Assembly (NCBI GenBank): GCA_913057175.1 | Contig: CAJXNP010000001.1 | Location: 248,001 to 312,000, forward strand | DNA: 64,000 nt | Direction of reading: 5' to 3' | DNA from: an uncultured Cytophagales bacterium | Lineage (GTDB): Bacteria > Bacteroidota > Bacteroidia > Cytophagales > Cyclobacteriaceae | Shown: positions 26,196 to 33,219 of the stretch, in pieces | Numbering within the stretch: the stretch's first letter is position 1 | How the letters are laid out: the number at the start of each line of letters is the position of its first letter | Translations under genes and position numbers: made by a program | The notes under the pieces: generated by a model | Told to the model about the DNA's origin: nothing | The model's database searches: none | Seen by the model: only the letters and a program-made list of their open reading frames with translations

Positions 26196-27185
26196 TTAGT
26201 AGACTCCCCTATTTTCTTCCGTTGCTCTCGTTCTCAACGTTTCGATAATAGATGTTGAGGTATAATAGATGTTCCAACTCCCGTTATCATAAGATTCTGA
26301 CTTAATTCTGAAAGGATTAATTGATTTATTTGGTTTTGGTTCAAAATCGTTTAGAAGCCTATTACTAGCAAAAATGAAAAGCTTTCCATCGGTTGTTACG
26401 AAAGGACAAATTTCTCCGGCATTTGAGTTAATCGGCTCCCCCAGATTCATGGGGTTTGTCCATTCACCATCAATGTTAAAGCTTATATATAAATCAAAAC
26501 CACCGATTGTATTTTCTAAGTTAGCTCCTCTGAAAATCAGGTAATCTTCATCTGGCGAAATAAATGGATCACCCACGCTTTTATCTAGGTTTATAACATC
26601 TGGCAACCTTTCAACTAAATAGGTCGAGTCAGTTTTAATGCCCTTGTAAATATCACCGTTAGTCCATGTATTGAAATAAATATCTCCATTACTTGTAACA
26701 GAACTATAGTAGTCGCCAGTATCGGTTAGAGTCACGAGCTGTGGTCTGCTCCAATTATTACCACTTTTCTCAACAAACCAAATATTATTCCTTTTTACGT
26801 CGGATGTATCAGAAGTTGGCCTGTTTGAGGTAAAGTAAAGTCTTGAACCATCGGGAGAAAACATAGGGTCGACTTCTGAAAAATTGCTGGAGAATTTTGC
26901 AAATTTTGGTTCAGACCAAATATTATCTTCTCCTAACTCCAAGAATACTATTTGTCCTCTGTTTGGAAGGTTTACTGTATAATAGAACGCTGAACCATCA
27001 GGTGAAAATGTCCCATTATATTCAAACAGGCTTGATGAGATTATGTTAGGGGCTAGCAGTTGAACCGAATCAGATGGTTCAAGCCCGAAAAACGGATTTG
27101 ATAGAGGCTCTGCTTCTTTTTCAATTTGTGAGGCACACCCAGCTATCAAAAGAATTAAAGAAAGTTTAGCTATAGAATTGATCAT
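26196..27185 (-). CDS. PD40 beta-propeller lipoprotein
   Basis: Envelope lipoprotein (lipobox LIAGC, Cys17) made of WD40-like PD40 repeats. FSPDGSAFYYTV, FSPDGSRLYFTSNRP, DGDIYFNTW-type, ISPDEDYLIFRGA and TTDGKLFIFASNR mark successive blades over residues 55-300. Such propellers resemble TolB and OmpA-associated PD40 proteins and usually mediate protein or ligand binding. No catalytic residues are recognisable. One imperfect direct repeat bordering the accessory island begins 32 bp upstream of its start codon. Confidence 0.8.
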   Translation of the reverse strand: MINSIAKLSLILLIAGCASQIEKEAEPLSNPFFGLEPSDSVQLLAPNIISSSLFEYNGTFSPDGSAFYYTVNLPNRGQIVFLELGEDNIWSEPKFAKFSSNFSEVDPMFSPDGSRLYFTSNRPTSDTSDVKRNNIWFVEKSGNNWSRPQLVTLTDTGDYYSSVTSNGDIYFNTWTNGDIYKGIKTDSTYLVERLPDVINLDKSVGDPFISPDEDYLIFRGANLENTIGGFDLYISFNIDGEWTNPMNLGEPINSNAGEICPFVTTDGKLFIFASNRLLNDFEPKPNKSINPFRIKSESYDNGSWNIYYTSTSIIETLRTRATEENRGVY

Positions 27186-27216
27186 GTTTAAAGTTTGGTA
27201 ATTTGACTTAACATTA

Positions 27217-27276
27217 TGTCTTAGAGGATCTACCCTGGCGACCCGCGATCATCCCACCCAATGAAAATCATTTCGA
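27217..27276 (+). repeat. Direct repeat, left border of accessory island
   Basis: This roughly 60-bp segment (TGTCTTA...CCCTGGCGACC-CGCGATC...CAATGAAAATCATTTC) recurs imperfectly at 29787-29845, with one gap and about ten differences. The right copy runs into the last codons of the GH92 gene. Confidence 0.75.
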
Positions 27277-27303
27277 TCCAATTCCGTTTGTAATTTTTTC
27301 AAT

Positions 27304-27609
27304 TTACCACTTACAACATAATACACATTCCTTTTCGACAGGAATAATTATTGTGATTTCATCAATACCCTTTCTCAAAAATACTTTTAGTTCATTAATG
27401 TCAATAAAACTGCCAGGATTAGATTATGAACCCAAACTGAAAAATGCAACTAAGGAGAAGGTGACGAATGAAATGAAGAAGAATTTTACAAATTCAAAAG
27501 AAATAAATCGAAATTTTCTAACGGAGAATCCACTTCCAATTAACCAAGTTGAAAGAACTAATATTATTAGGATTCCAATAATTATACCTGGAGAAAATAG
27601 AGAGCCCAA
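27304..27609 (-). pseudogene. Small membrane-protein frame interrupted by a stop
   Basis: The frame 27609-27424 encodes 61 residues with two hydrophobic helices (GIIIGILIILVLSTWLIG and FFFISFVTFSLVAFFSL) separated by a basic loop. After a single TAA the same frame stays open for a further 39 codons (FIDINELKVFLRKGIDEITIII), to 27304. There is no ATG; a TTG or an upstream ATT would have to serve. This suggests a two-TM protein with a soluble tail that has acquired a stop codon. It lies just downstream of the XRE gene on the same strand. Confidence 0.4.
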
Positions 27610-27635
27610 TTGTTTACTTGCATTAATGTATAATG

Positions 27636-28136
27636 TTACCCCAATTTTTCTTCAATCAAATCCTCTAATGAATATTTTTTCAATTCTTTACTCTTTGTTC
27701 TTGATAACTTTATTAGTTCATTTTTAGTTTGAATTTCCAGCCACAGCATAGGATCCTGATTAAATATTCTGCCAAGAATGAGAGCCATTTCAGAACTAAT
27801 TGGGCGCTCACCTTTCAGTAGTTTGCTCAAATTTGACGGCCTAAGACCTACATAATCAGCAAATTTTTTTTGTTGGATACCCAGTATTTTTAAATATGAT
27901 TTTAGGAATTCCCCAGCTAGTTTGAACTCTTTTTTTTCTTTAGATTGAAGATAATCTTCCATTCTGAATTTGATCGCCATCAATTCTACTTTCCTTTTTT
28001 GTGGCTCAGTCTGTTGACTGATTCTATTTAACAGAATTGCCTGGAATTGATTGAATTCGTTAGTGTCTGTGTCCATGCGATCCGTCAAGACACCATTTGT
28101 TGGTTCATGATATTTTGTTCTTTTCATATCTGCCAC
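27636..28136 (-). CDS. XRE-family (HigA-like) antitoxin
   Basis: 166-residue DNA-binding protein with a C-terminal Cro/C1 helix-turn-helix (about 95-145): GIQQKKFADYVGLRPSNLSKLLKG, then PISSEMALILGRIFNQDPMLWLEIQ, the HigA-type extension. The N-terminal 80 residues are charged and helical, suitable for toxin binding. Its start lies 1 bp after the stop of the GNAT-like gene, so the two are translated as a unit in toxin-first order, typical of HigBA-like systems. It probably represses its own promoter. The local sequence is AT-rich compared with flanking genes. Confidence 0.85.
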   Translation of the reverse strand: MADMKRTKYHEPTNGVLTDRMDTDTNEFNQFQAILLNRISQQTEPQKRKVELMAIKFRMEDYLQSKEKKEFKLAGEFLKSYLKILGIQQKKFADYVGLRPSNLSKLLKGERPISSEMALILGRIFNQDPMLWLEIQTKNELIKLSRTKSKELKKYSLEDLIEEKLG

Positions 28137-28137
28137 T

Positions 28138-28635
28138 CTATTTTTTCCTATTTAAATATTCCTCTATGAGTTCTATGCCTTTTTCAGCGCTAATAAACAT
28201 TCTTTGTCCAAGCGCTACTTCAGCACCATACCTGGTAGAATACCATTCTATCAAATTAGTCTTTGAAACAAAAGTCAAATAACCCTTGTAGTTGCCGTAA
28301 ATTTTGAAACTCTCTCTACATGCATAAGAAATCAAGCATCCTGCAACATGGTCGAATTTTTTATTTTGACGACCTATGTTATGGGGAGCTATCTCAATAA
28401 CATTCATTATCAACATTTCATTTTCCAATTTCAATTGTAAAACACCCTCCACCTGATTTTCATGTCCCTTTATCCTTAACACGAATGTCTGAGTGTTTTT
28501 TTCTCTCAACAATTTGCTCCAATTGAAATTCCACCCATCTTTTTTAGCAGGCATTTTTATATTGACTGCCTGTAATATCTCTGCTGCAATTAGCTGGTCA
28601 TTCAACACGTCAAGAATAAAAACATTCAAAATCAC
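28138..28635 (-). CDS. GNAT-like acetyltransferase, candidate toxin
   Basis: 165-residue protein with a GNAT-like fold: a central strand (LIMNVIEIAPHN), then NIGRQNKKFDHVAGCLISYACRES as the acetyl-CoA pyrophosphate loop and helix, and EWYSTRYGAEVALGQRMFIS as the terminal strand motif. The GTG at 28635 is the only start giving a full N-terminus; a Bacteroidota -7-like box (TATCTTTG) lies 16 bp upstream. Pairing with the HigA-like gene suggests a toxin that acetylates a translation component. A housekeeping acetyltransferase is the alternative. Confidence 0.7.
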   Translation of the reverse strand: MILNVFILDVLNDQLIAAEILQAVNIKMPAKKDGWNFNWSKLLREKNTQTFVLRIKGHENQVEGVLQLKLENEMLIMNVIEIAPHNIGRQNKKFDHVAGCLISYACRESFKIYGNYKGYLTFVSKTNLIEWYSTRYGAEVALGQRMFISAEKGIELIEEYLNRKK

Positions 28636-28651
28636 TCAATTAATGAAACAA

Positions 28652-28659
28652 CAAAGATA
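28652..28659 (-). promoter_or_regulatory. Bacteroidota -7-like box of the GNAT/XRE pair
   Basis: TATCTTTG matches the TAnnTTTG -7 consensus of Bacteroidota sigma factors, 16 bp upstream of the GTG start. A convincing -33 element at normal spacing was not found. Confidence 0.45.
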
Positions 28660-28707
28660 GTGAAAAGTTGTCAAAAAAGTATAATTATTCCTGACTGGAG
28701 TCTTTAT

Positions 28708-28953
28708 GTTATGTGGGGTAACGCTTCGTATAAAAAACGTGTATAAGTCTGTAAATAGCAAGATAACTAGTAATATTTGCGGTGTTCAAAGTCTTCACAA
28801 TGTTCGAGACGAGAGGCACGTTTTTCCCTACTAACTCAGTGATGTCACTTAATACTTTCACGATGCGATAAGCAAATAATTACGACCAAGTAGGAGAGAA
28901 GTATTAAATATCAGTGATGCTCGCATGCGCATGTTTTTTACATTGTTATGGCG
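28708..28953. repeat. attC-like imperfect inverted repeat region
   Basis: The gene-free region between the GNAT and DUF4304-like genes begins GTTATGTGGGGTAACGC (28708-28724) and ends GTTATGGCG (28945-28953). CGTATAAAAAACGTGT near the left end and the complement of CATGTTTTTTACATTG near the right end are imperfect inverted partners. Terminal inverted core sites around a long poorly conserved middle recall integron attC sites. No integrase gene is present in the window. Confidence 0.4.
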
Positions 28954-28959
28954 TGTTTA

Positions 28960-29595
28960 TTATTTCTCTATCCATTCTTCCGCTTCGTCCCAATTCTCTA
29001 CAACTTCATGTGCCCTTAATTTAAAAATATCGTTTTCAGAATTATTTTGTTCAAAATCATACCAATAATCTTTTTGATGTTTATTACTGCCAAGCCTTAA
29101 TCTGTCTTTTCCTATTTTGGATGATGTTAATTCTACAATAAATTGAGAACTAAATTGGCTAAATTGAAATTGAAGCTTAATTTTTTGATTTTTAGATTCG
29201 ATTTTAAAATTTGGAAAAGAACCTTTGAATCCTTTACTCCTTATGAATGGGATAGCAATTTCTTTGATTGCTTTATTCATCTTTTCCCTTCTTTCTCTTC
29301 TACCTTTAAATATCAACTTAGCATGATGACTATTTCTTGCTTCTGTTAATTTTTTAGCAATTAATTTGCAGCGTTCCTTGTTCGGCGTTATTCCTTTTAG
29401 TTCATTCTCTATATTGTGTAGTGCACTTTCTAAATCTATTAGATTGAAATTTTCAATTGTAGCAACAGTAACAGCAGAAATTAAATTCGAATATTCAGAT
29501 TCCTTTTCCTCTGTTGTTAAAAGATTCCAATTATTGAAAATTATTTCCTTAACTGAAATTGCAAGTTCTCTTATTAGTTCATTTATATCTAACAT
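28960..29595 (-). CDS. DUF4304-like hypothetical protein
   Basis: 211-residue protein, function unknown. The C-terminal half (about 105-205) reads like a DUF4304 domain: AIPFIRSKGFKGSFPNF, LQFQFSQFSSQFIVEL and the late KDYWYDF segment. The N-terminal half is helical and has no match I recognise. No signal peptide. It is bounded by inverted CGCCATAAC/GTTATGGCG sites at 28945-28953 and 29626-29634, as a gene cassette would be. The AT-rich composition matches the neighbouring toxin-antitoxin pair and suggests joint acquisition. Confidence 0.6.
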   Translation of the reverse strand: MLDINELIRELAISVKEIIFNNWNLLTTEEKESEYSNLISAVTVATIENFNLIDLESALHNIENELKGITPNKERCKLIAKKLTEARNSHHAKLIFKGRRERREKMNKAIKEIAIPFIRSKGFKGSFPNFKIESKNQKIKLQFQFSQFSSQFIVELTSSKIGKDRLRLGSNKHQKDYWYDFEQNNSENDIFKLRAHEVVENWDEAEEWIEK

Positions 29596-29625
29596 GCTTA
29601 ATAGTATCTATCCCTTTTCTAAATA

Positions 29626-29659
29626 CGCCATAACATGCGGTTAAACCCTATAGGGTTTA
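29626..29659. repeat. Cassette-border-like site with 18-bp palindrome
   Basis: CGCCATAAC (29626-29634) is the exact inverse of 28945-28953 across the DUF4304-like gene. It is followed at 29642-29659 by the perfect palindrome TAAACCCTATAGGGTTTA. Possible recombination site; inferred. Confidence 0.45.
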
Positions 29660-29786
29660 TACCCATAATATTTATTACAAGCTTAATATATTCACAAGAC
29701 TTTTTAAATCCCGAATAATATCTATTGCCACTTAGGCGCAAATCTAAACTGTTTGATTGCTGATTTCAACCATAGTTTTTGAATAT

Positions 29787-29845
29787 GTCTTATCAGGGTC
29801 TGCCCTGGCGACCCCGCGATCCTCACATCCAATGAAAATCATTTC
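29787..29845 (+). repeat. Direct repeat, right border of accessory island
   Basis: Imperfect copy of 27217-27276 that overlaps the last two codons and stop of the GH92 gene. A shorter related stretch (TGTCTTATCGATCCCGCGAT) lies within that gene's coding sequence at about 29881-29900, so the repeat may derive from a duplicated GH92 3' end. Confidence 0.65.
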
Positions 29846-32199
29846 ACCCGAACCTGATTGGACATGGAATATGGGTAGTCTGTCTTATCGATCCCGCGAT
29901 CCTTATTGGGAGAGCCACTCATCTCTATTTGGATGTCAGCGCCTTTCATCAATTCGGAATACTTGAAATAGTTTTTGGTGTACGATTTTCCATTCAGCTT
30001 TACTTCTTTGATGTACCTGTTTGAAGAGCTGTTTTCCGGTGCTTGAATGCGAATAGTATTTCCATTCTCCAGGTCAATTGAAATGTTTTTAAATAATGGA
30101 GCACCTAAAACGTATTCATCCACTCCCGGGCAAACCGGGTAAAAACCCATGGCGCTGAAGACATACCACGCAGAAGTTTGCCCGTTATCTTCATCGCCGC
30201 AATATCCATCCGGTGTTGGTGAGTACAAACGATCCATCACTTCACGGACCCAGTATTGGGTTTTCCATGGTTCACCAGCATAATTATAAAGGTAAGTCAT
30301 GTGTTGAATGGGCTGATTGCCATGTGCGTAATTTCCCATGTTCATGATTTGCATTTCCCTGATCTCATGGATCACCTGTCCGTAATAGGAATCATCAAAA
30401 ATCGGAGGCACAACAAACACCGAATCCAGCATTTTCACAAATTCTTTCTTCCCTCCCATCAAATCCATCAGGCCCTGAATATCATGAAAAACAGACCAGG
30501 TATAATGCCAGCTGTTTCCCTCTGTAAAGGCATCGCCCCACTTAAACGGGCTGAATGGAGACTGAAAAGTGCCGTCCTCATTTTTGCCCCGCATCAGTTT
30601 GGATTGCTCATCAAATACGTTTTTGTAATTCTGCGATCGTCTGGCAAAAACCGCTATTTCGTCTTCCGGCTTTCCCAGGGCTTTCCCCAACTCGTAAATA
30701 CAAAAATCTGCATATGCATATTCAAGTGTCCGCGCCACATTTTCATTCACACCCACATCATAGGGAACGTATCCCAGCTCATTGTAATAATCCACCCCAA
30801 AACGGCCCACAGAACTTACCGGCCCTTCGTGTTGGGAGTTTTTCAACACCGCTTCATACAACGTCTCAATGTCATAACCCCTCAATCCTTTCAGGTAGGC
30901 ATCCGCAATAAGGGATGCAGAATTCGACCCGATCATGCAATCACGATGCCCCGGACTCGCCCACTCGGGCAAAAAGCCACTTTCCTTGTAAGCATTCACC
31001 AAACCTTCCTGGATCTTTTCATTCAGCGAAGGATACATAAGGTTGAAAAAGGGAAAGACTGCCCGGAAGGTATCCCAGAATCCGTTATCCGTGAACATGT
31101 ATCCCGGTAAAACTTTGCCATTGTACGGACTGTAGTGCATAACCTTTCCATTCACATCAAACTCATAAAATTTCCTTGGGAAAAGCAATACCCTATATAG
31201 ACAGGAATAGAATGTTTTTATCTGCTGGTCTGAACCACCACTTACCTTAATCCTCGAAAGGTCTTTGTTCCAGGCACTTCTCCCCTTTTCCACAGTTTGA
31301 TCAAATGAATCATTTCCAAGCTCGTTTAAATTCAGCTCAGCCTGTTCGTAACTGATAAATGAAGATGCTACCCGAACATGTATTTGTTCTCCTTTCTCCG
31401 TTTCAAAGCGAATAGCTGCTCCAACATGATTATCGCTTAATTCAGCAGCATCAGGAACCATGTGATCCTTGCTCCAAATTCCGGCGCTTTTAAAAGGCTT
31501 GTCAAATACAATCACAAAATAATTCTTAAAATTATCCGGTACGCCGCCACTATTTTTGGTGGTATATCCGATGACTTTGTTTTCGGAGGGAATGATTTTG
31601 ACATATGACCCGTTGTCGAACGCATCGATCAATACAAAAGAACTGTCATTTTCCGGAAAGGTGAATCGAAACTGCGCTGCCCGTTCGGTTGGGGTGATCT
31701 CTGCAGTCACGTTATAATCTGCCAGGTATACCTTGTAGTAATTTGGCTTTGCGATTTCAGATTTATGGGAAAACCAGCTTGCCCGATCCTCCCCCTTTAT
31801 TTTCAACGAACCCGTCATGGGAAACAGGGAAAACTGGCCGTAATCATTGATCCACGGACTTGGCTGATGGGTTTGTTTAAAGCCCTGAATCTTGTACGCA
31901 TCGTAGGTATATCCCCATCCATCTCCCATTTTTCCCGTCTGCGGCATCCAGAAATTCATTCCCCATGGCATGGCGATGGCAGGATAGGTATTGCCCGTTG
32001 AAAGCTTGAATTCCGAATCGGTTCCCATCAGTGGGTTGACATAGTCAATAAGCTCTGTTTCCAGTGCCATGATGGCAGACGAGAAAAGAACCATCCATCC
32101 AAATAAAACCGGTCTTACCATCCTTCTGGTTATCGTTGTATAAATGTTTAAGCTATTCATTTGTAAATCTTGTTTTATCTGCTTAATAAAAGAGACCAT
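29839..32199 (-). CDS. GH92 exo-alpha-mannosidase
   Basis: Calcium-dependent inverting exo-mannosidase of family GH92, cleaving alpha-mannosides from glycans. The N-terminal beta domain begins YVNPLMGTDSEFKLSTGNTYPAIAMPWGMN. The (alpha/alpha)6 domain holds GYMFTDNGFWDTFRAVFPFF, PEWASPGHRDCMIGSNSASLIADAYLKG, the ANPIQH-like HGNQPIQHMTYLYNYAG and YCGDEDNGQTSAWYVFSAMGFYPV, which bears catalytic acid residues. The true start may be Met14 (32160) or Met27 (32121, preceded by AGAAGG). A hydrophobic signal lies at residues 28-46. It follows the GH43 gene by 10 bp in a mannan-type cluster. Confidence 0.93.
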   Translation of the reverse strand: MVSFIKQIKQDLQMNSLNIYTTITRRMVRPVLFGWMVLFSSAIMALETELIDYVNPLMGTDSEFKLSTGNTYPAIAMPWGMNFWMPQTGKMGDGWGYTYDAYKIQGFKQTHQPSPWINDYGQFSLFPMTGSLKIKGEDRASWFSHKSEIAKPNYYKVYLADYNVTAEITPTERAAQFRFTFPENDSSFVLIDAFDNGSYVKIIPSENKVIGYTTKNSGGVPDNFKNYFVIVFDKPFKSAGIWSKDHMVPDAAELSDNHVGAAIRFETEKGEQIHVRVASSFISYEQAELNLNELGNDSFDQTVEKGRSAWNKDLSRIKVSGGSDQQIKTFYSCLYRVLLFPRKFYEFDVNGKVMHYSPYNGKVLPGYMFTDNGFWDTFRAVFPFFNLMYPSLNEKIQEGLVNAYKESGFLPEWASPGHRDCMIGSNSASLIADAYLKGLRGYDIETLYEAVLKNSQHEGPVSSVGRFGVDYYNELGYVPYDVGVNENVARTLEYAYADFCIYELGKALGKPEDEIAVFARRSQNYKNVFDEQSKLMRGKNEDGTFQSPFSPFKWGDAFTEGNSWHYTWSVFHDIQGLMDLMGGKKEFVKMLDSVFVVPPIFDDSYYGQVIHEIREMQIMNMGNYAHGNQPIQHMTYLYNYAGEPWKTQYWVREVMDRLYSPTPDGYCGDEDNGQTSAWYVFSAMGFYPVCPGVDEYVLGAPLFKNISIDLENGNTIRIQAPENSSSNRYIKEVKLNGKSYTKNYFKYSELMKGADIQIEMSGSPNKDRGIDKTDYPYSMSNQVRVK

Positions 32200-32209
32200 T
32201 GTTTAAACT

Positions 32210-33178
32210 TCACAGTTTGTTTCTCATGACCCCTTCAAAGGTGATTTTTACAGGTTTTATGAATCCGTCTTCGTCAAATTCCAATCTGTCCATGCATGTT
32301 ACCCGGTGATTATGATGGGTTTCCGAAAGTGGTCTACGGTGATAAACGATATACCAATCATCTTTGTCGGGAACTTTTATCAGGGAATGATGCCCCGCCC
32401 CGGTCGCTACATCAGGATCCTGCTCCAGCACAACTCCAATCCGTTCAAACGGCCCAAACGGTGAATCTGAAATTGCATAAGCGACTTTGTAATCAGGACC
32501 TCCCCACCCACCTTCTGACCACATGAAATAATATTTATTATTCCTGATAAACATAAATGGCCCTTCCACATATCCTTCCGGAGTAATTTCTTTAAAGAAT
32601 GTACCATCTTCATAGGGTTCAAAACCCGTGAAATCATCTTTCAACCTGACAATGTTGCAATGGCGCCAACCGCCGTAGATCATATAATATTGTCCGTCTT
32701 TATTCTGAAAGACAAACTGGTCGATCGGTTGGGCGCCGTTGTGAAACTCGCCCAGCAATGGCTTCCCTAAATAATCTTTAAACGGTCCCCGTGGCTGCTT
32801 TGCTACGGCAATTCCTATTCCTCCTATGGCTTTGTCATTTTGAATGTCATTCGCAGCAAAGAACAGAAAATATTGATCGCCTTTTCGAATAATAGCTGGC
32901 GCCCACATCGCGCTGTCTGCCCAGGAAACAGCTGCTGTGTCAATAATCCGCTTGTGTTTTTTCCAGGTGATCAGGTCTCTGGATGAGAAGGCATCCATAA
33001 ATACCTGTTTGCCGTATTCATCGGAATAGGTAGGATATATCCAATATTCTTTATCAAAGATTATCCCTTCCGGATCCGCATACCATCCTTCGAATAATGG
33101 ATTCCCGGATGTTTCCGCCTTCTGAGCCAATGACGGGACGGTAATACATATTATGATCAGGACTAATAGTTGTTTCAT
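32210..33178 (-). CDS. GH43 family glycoside hydrolase
   Basis: Secreted five-bladed beta-propeller glycosidase of family GH43. The start at 33178 (MKQLLVLIIICITVPSLAQ) is chosen because it gives a clean signal peptide and does not overlap the upstream GH92 gene; the open frame extends 29 codons further. The catalytic triad is visible as GWYADPEGI (base Asp), MWAPAI with the preceding DSA segment, and YVEGPFMF (acid Glu). HHSLIKVPDKDDWYIVYHR is the propeller-closing motif. Substrate is unclear: arabinose, xylose or galactose side chains. Sandwiched between two GH92 genes, it may trim decorated mannans. Confidence 0.88.
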   Translation of the reverse strand: MKQLLVLIIICITVPSLAQKAETSGNPLFEGWYADPEGIIFDKEYWIYPTYSDEYGKQVFMDAFSSRDLITWKKHKRIIDTAAVSWADSAMWAPAIIRKGDQYFLFFAANDIQNDKAIGGIGIAVAKQPRGPFKDYLGKPLLGEFHNGAQPIDQFVFQNKDGQYYMIYGGWRHCNIVRLKDDFTGFEPYEDGTFFKEITPEGYVEGPFMFIRNNKYYFMWSEGGWGGPDYKVAYAISDSPFGPFERIGVVLEQDPDVATGAGHHSLIKVPDKDDWYIVYHRRPLSETHHNHRVTCMDRLEFDEDGFIKPVKITFEGVMRNKL

Positions 33179-33219
33179 TATTGGCCAATTCATTTTCCGA
33201 CTCATTCCGACAATAACTT

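Noticed and set aside
27353-27727. A 124-codon plus-strand frame in the accessory island
   Set aside because: It is antisense to the membrane-protein frame and the end of the XRE gene, and its translation has no domain or credible start.
30256-31110. A 284-codon plus-strand frame opposite the first GH92 gene
   Set aside because: It lies wholly antisense to a well-supported GH92 gene and its translation has no recognisable domain; it is a shadow of codon bias.
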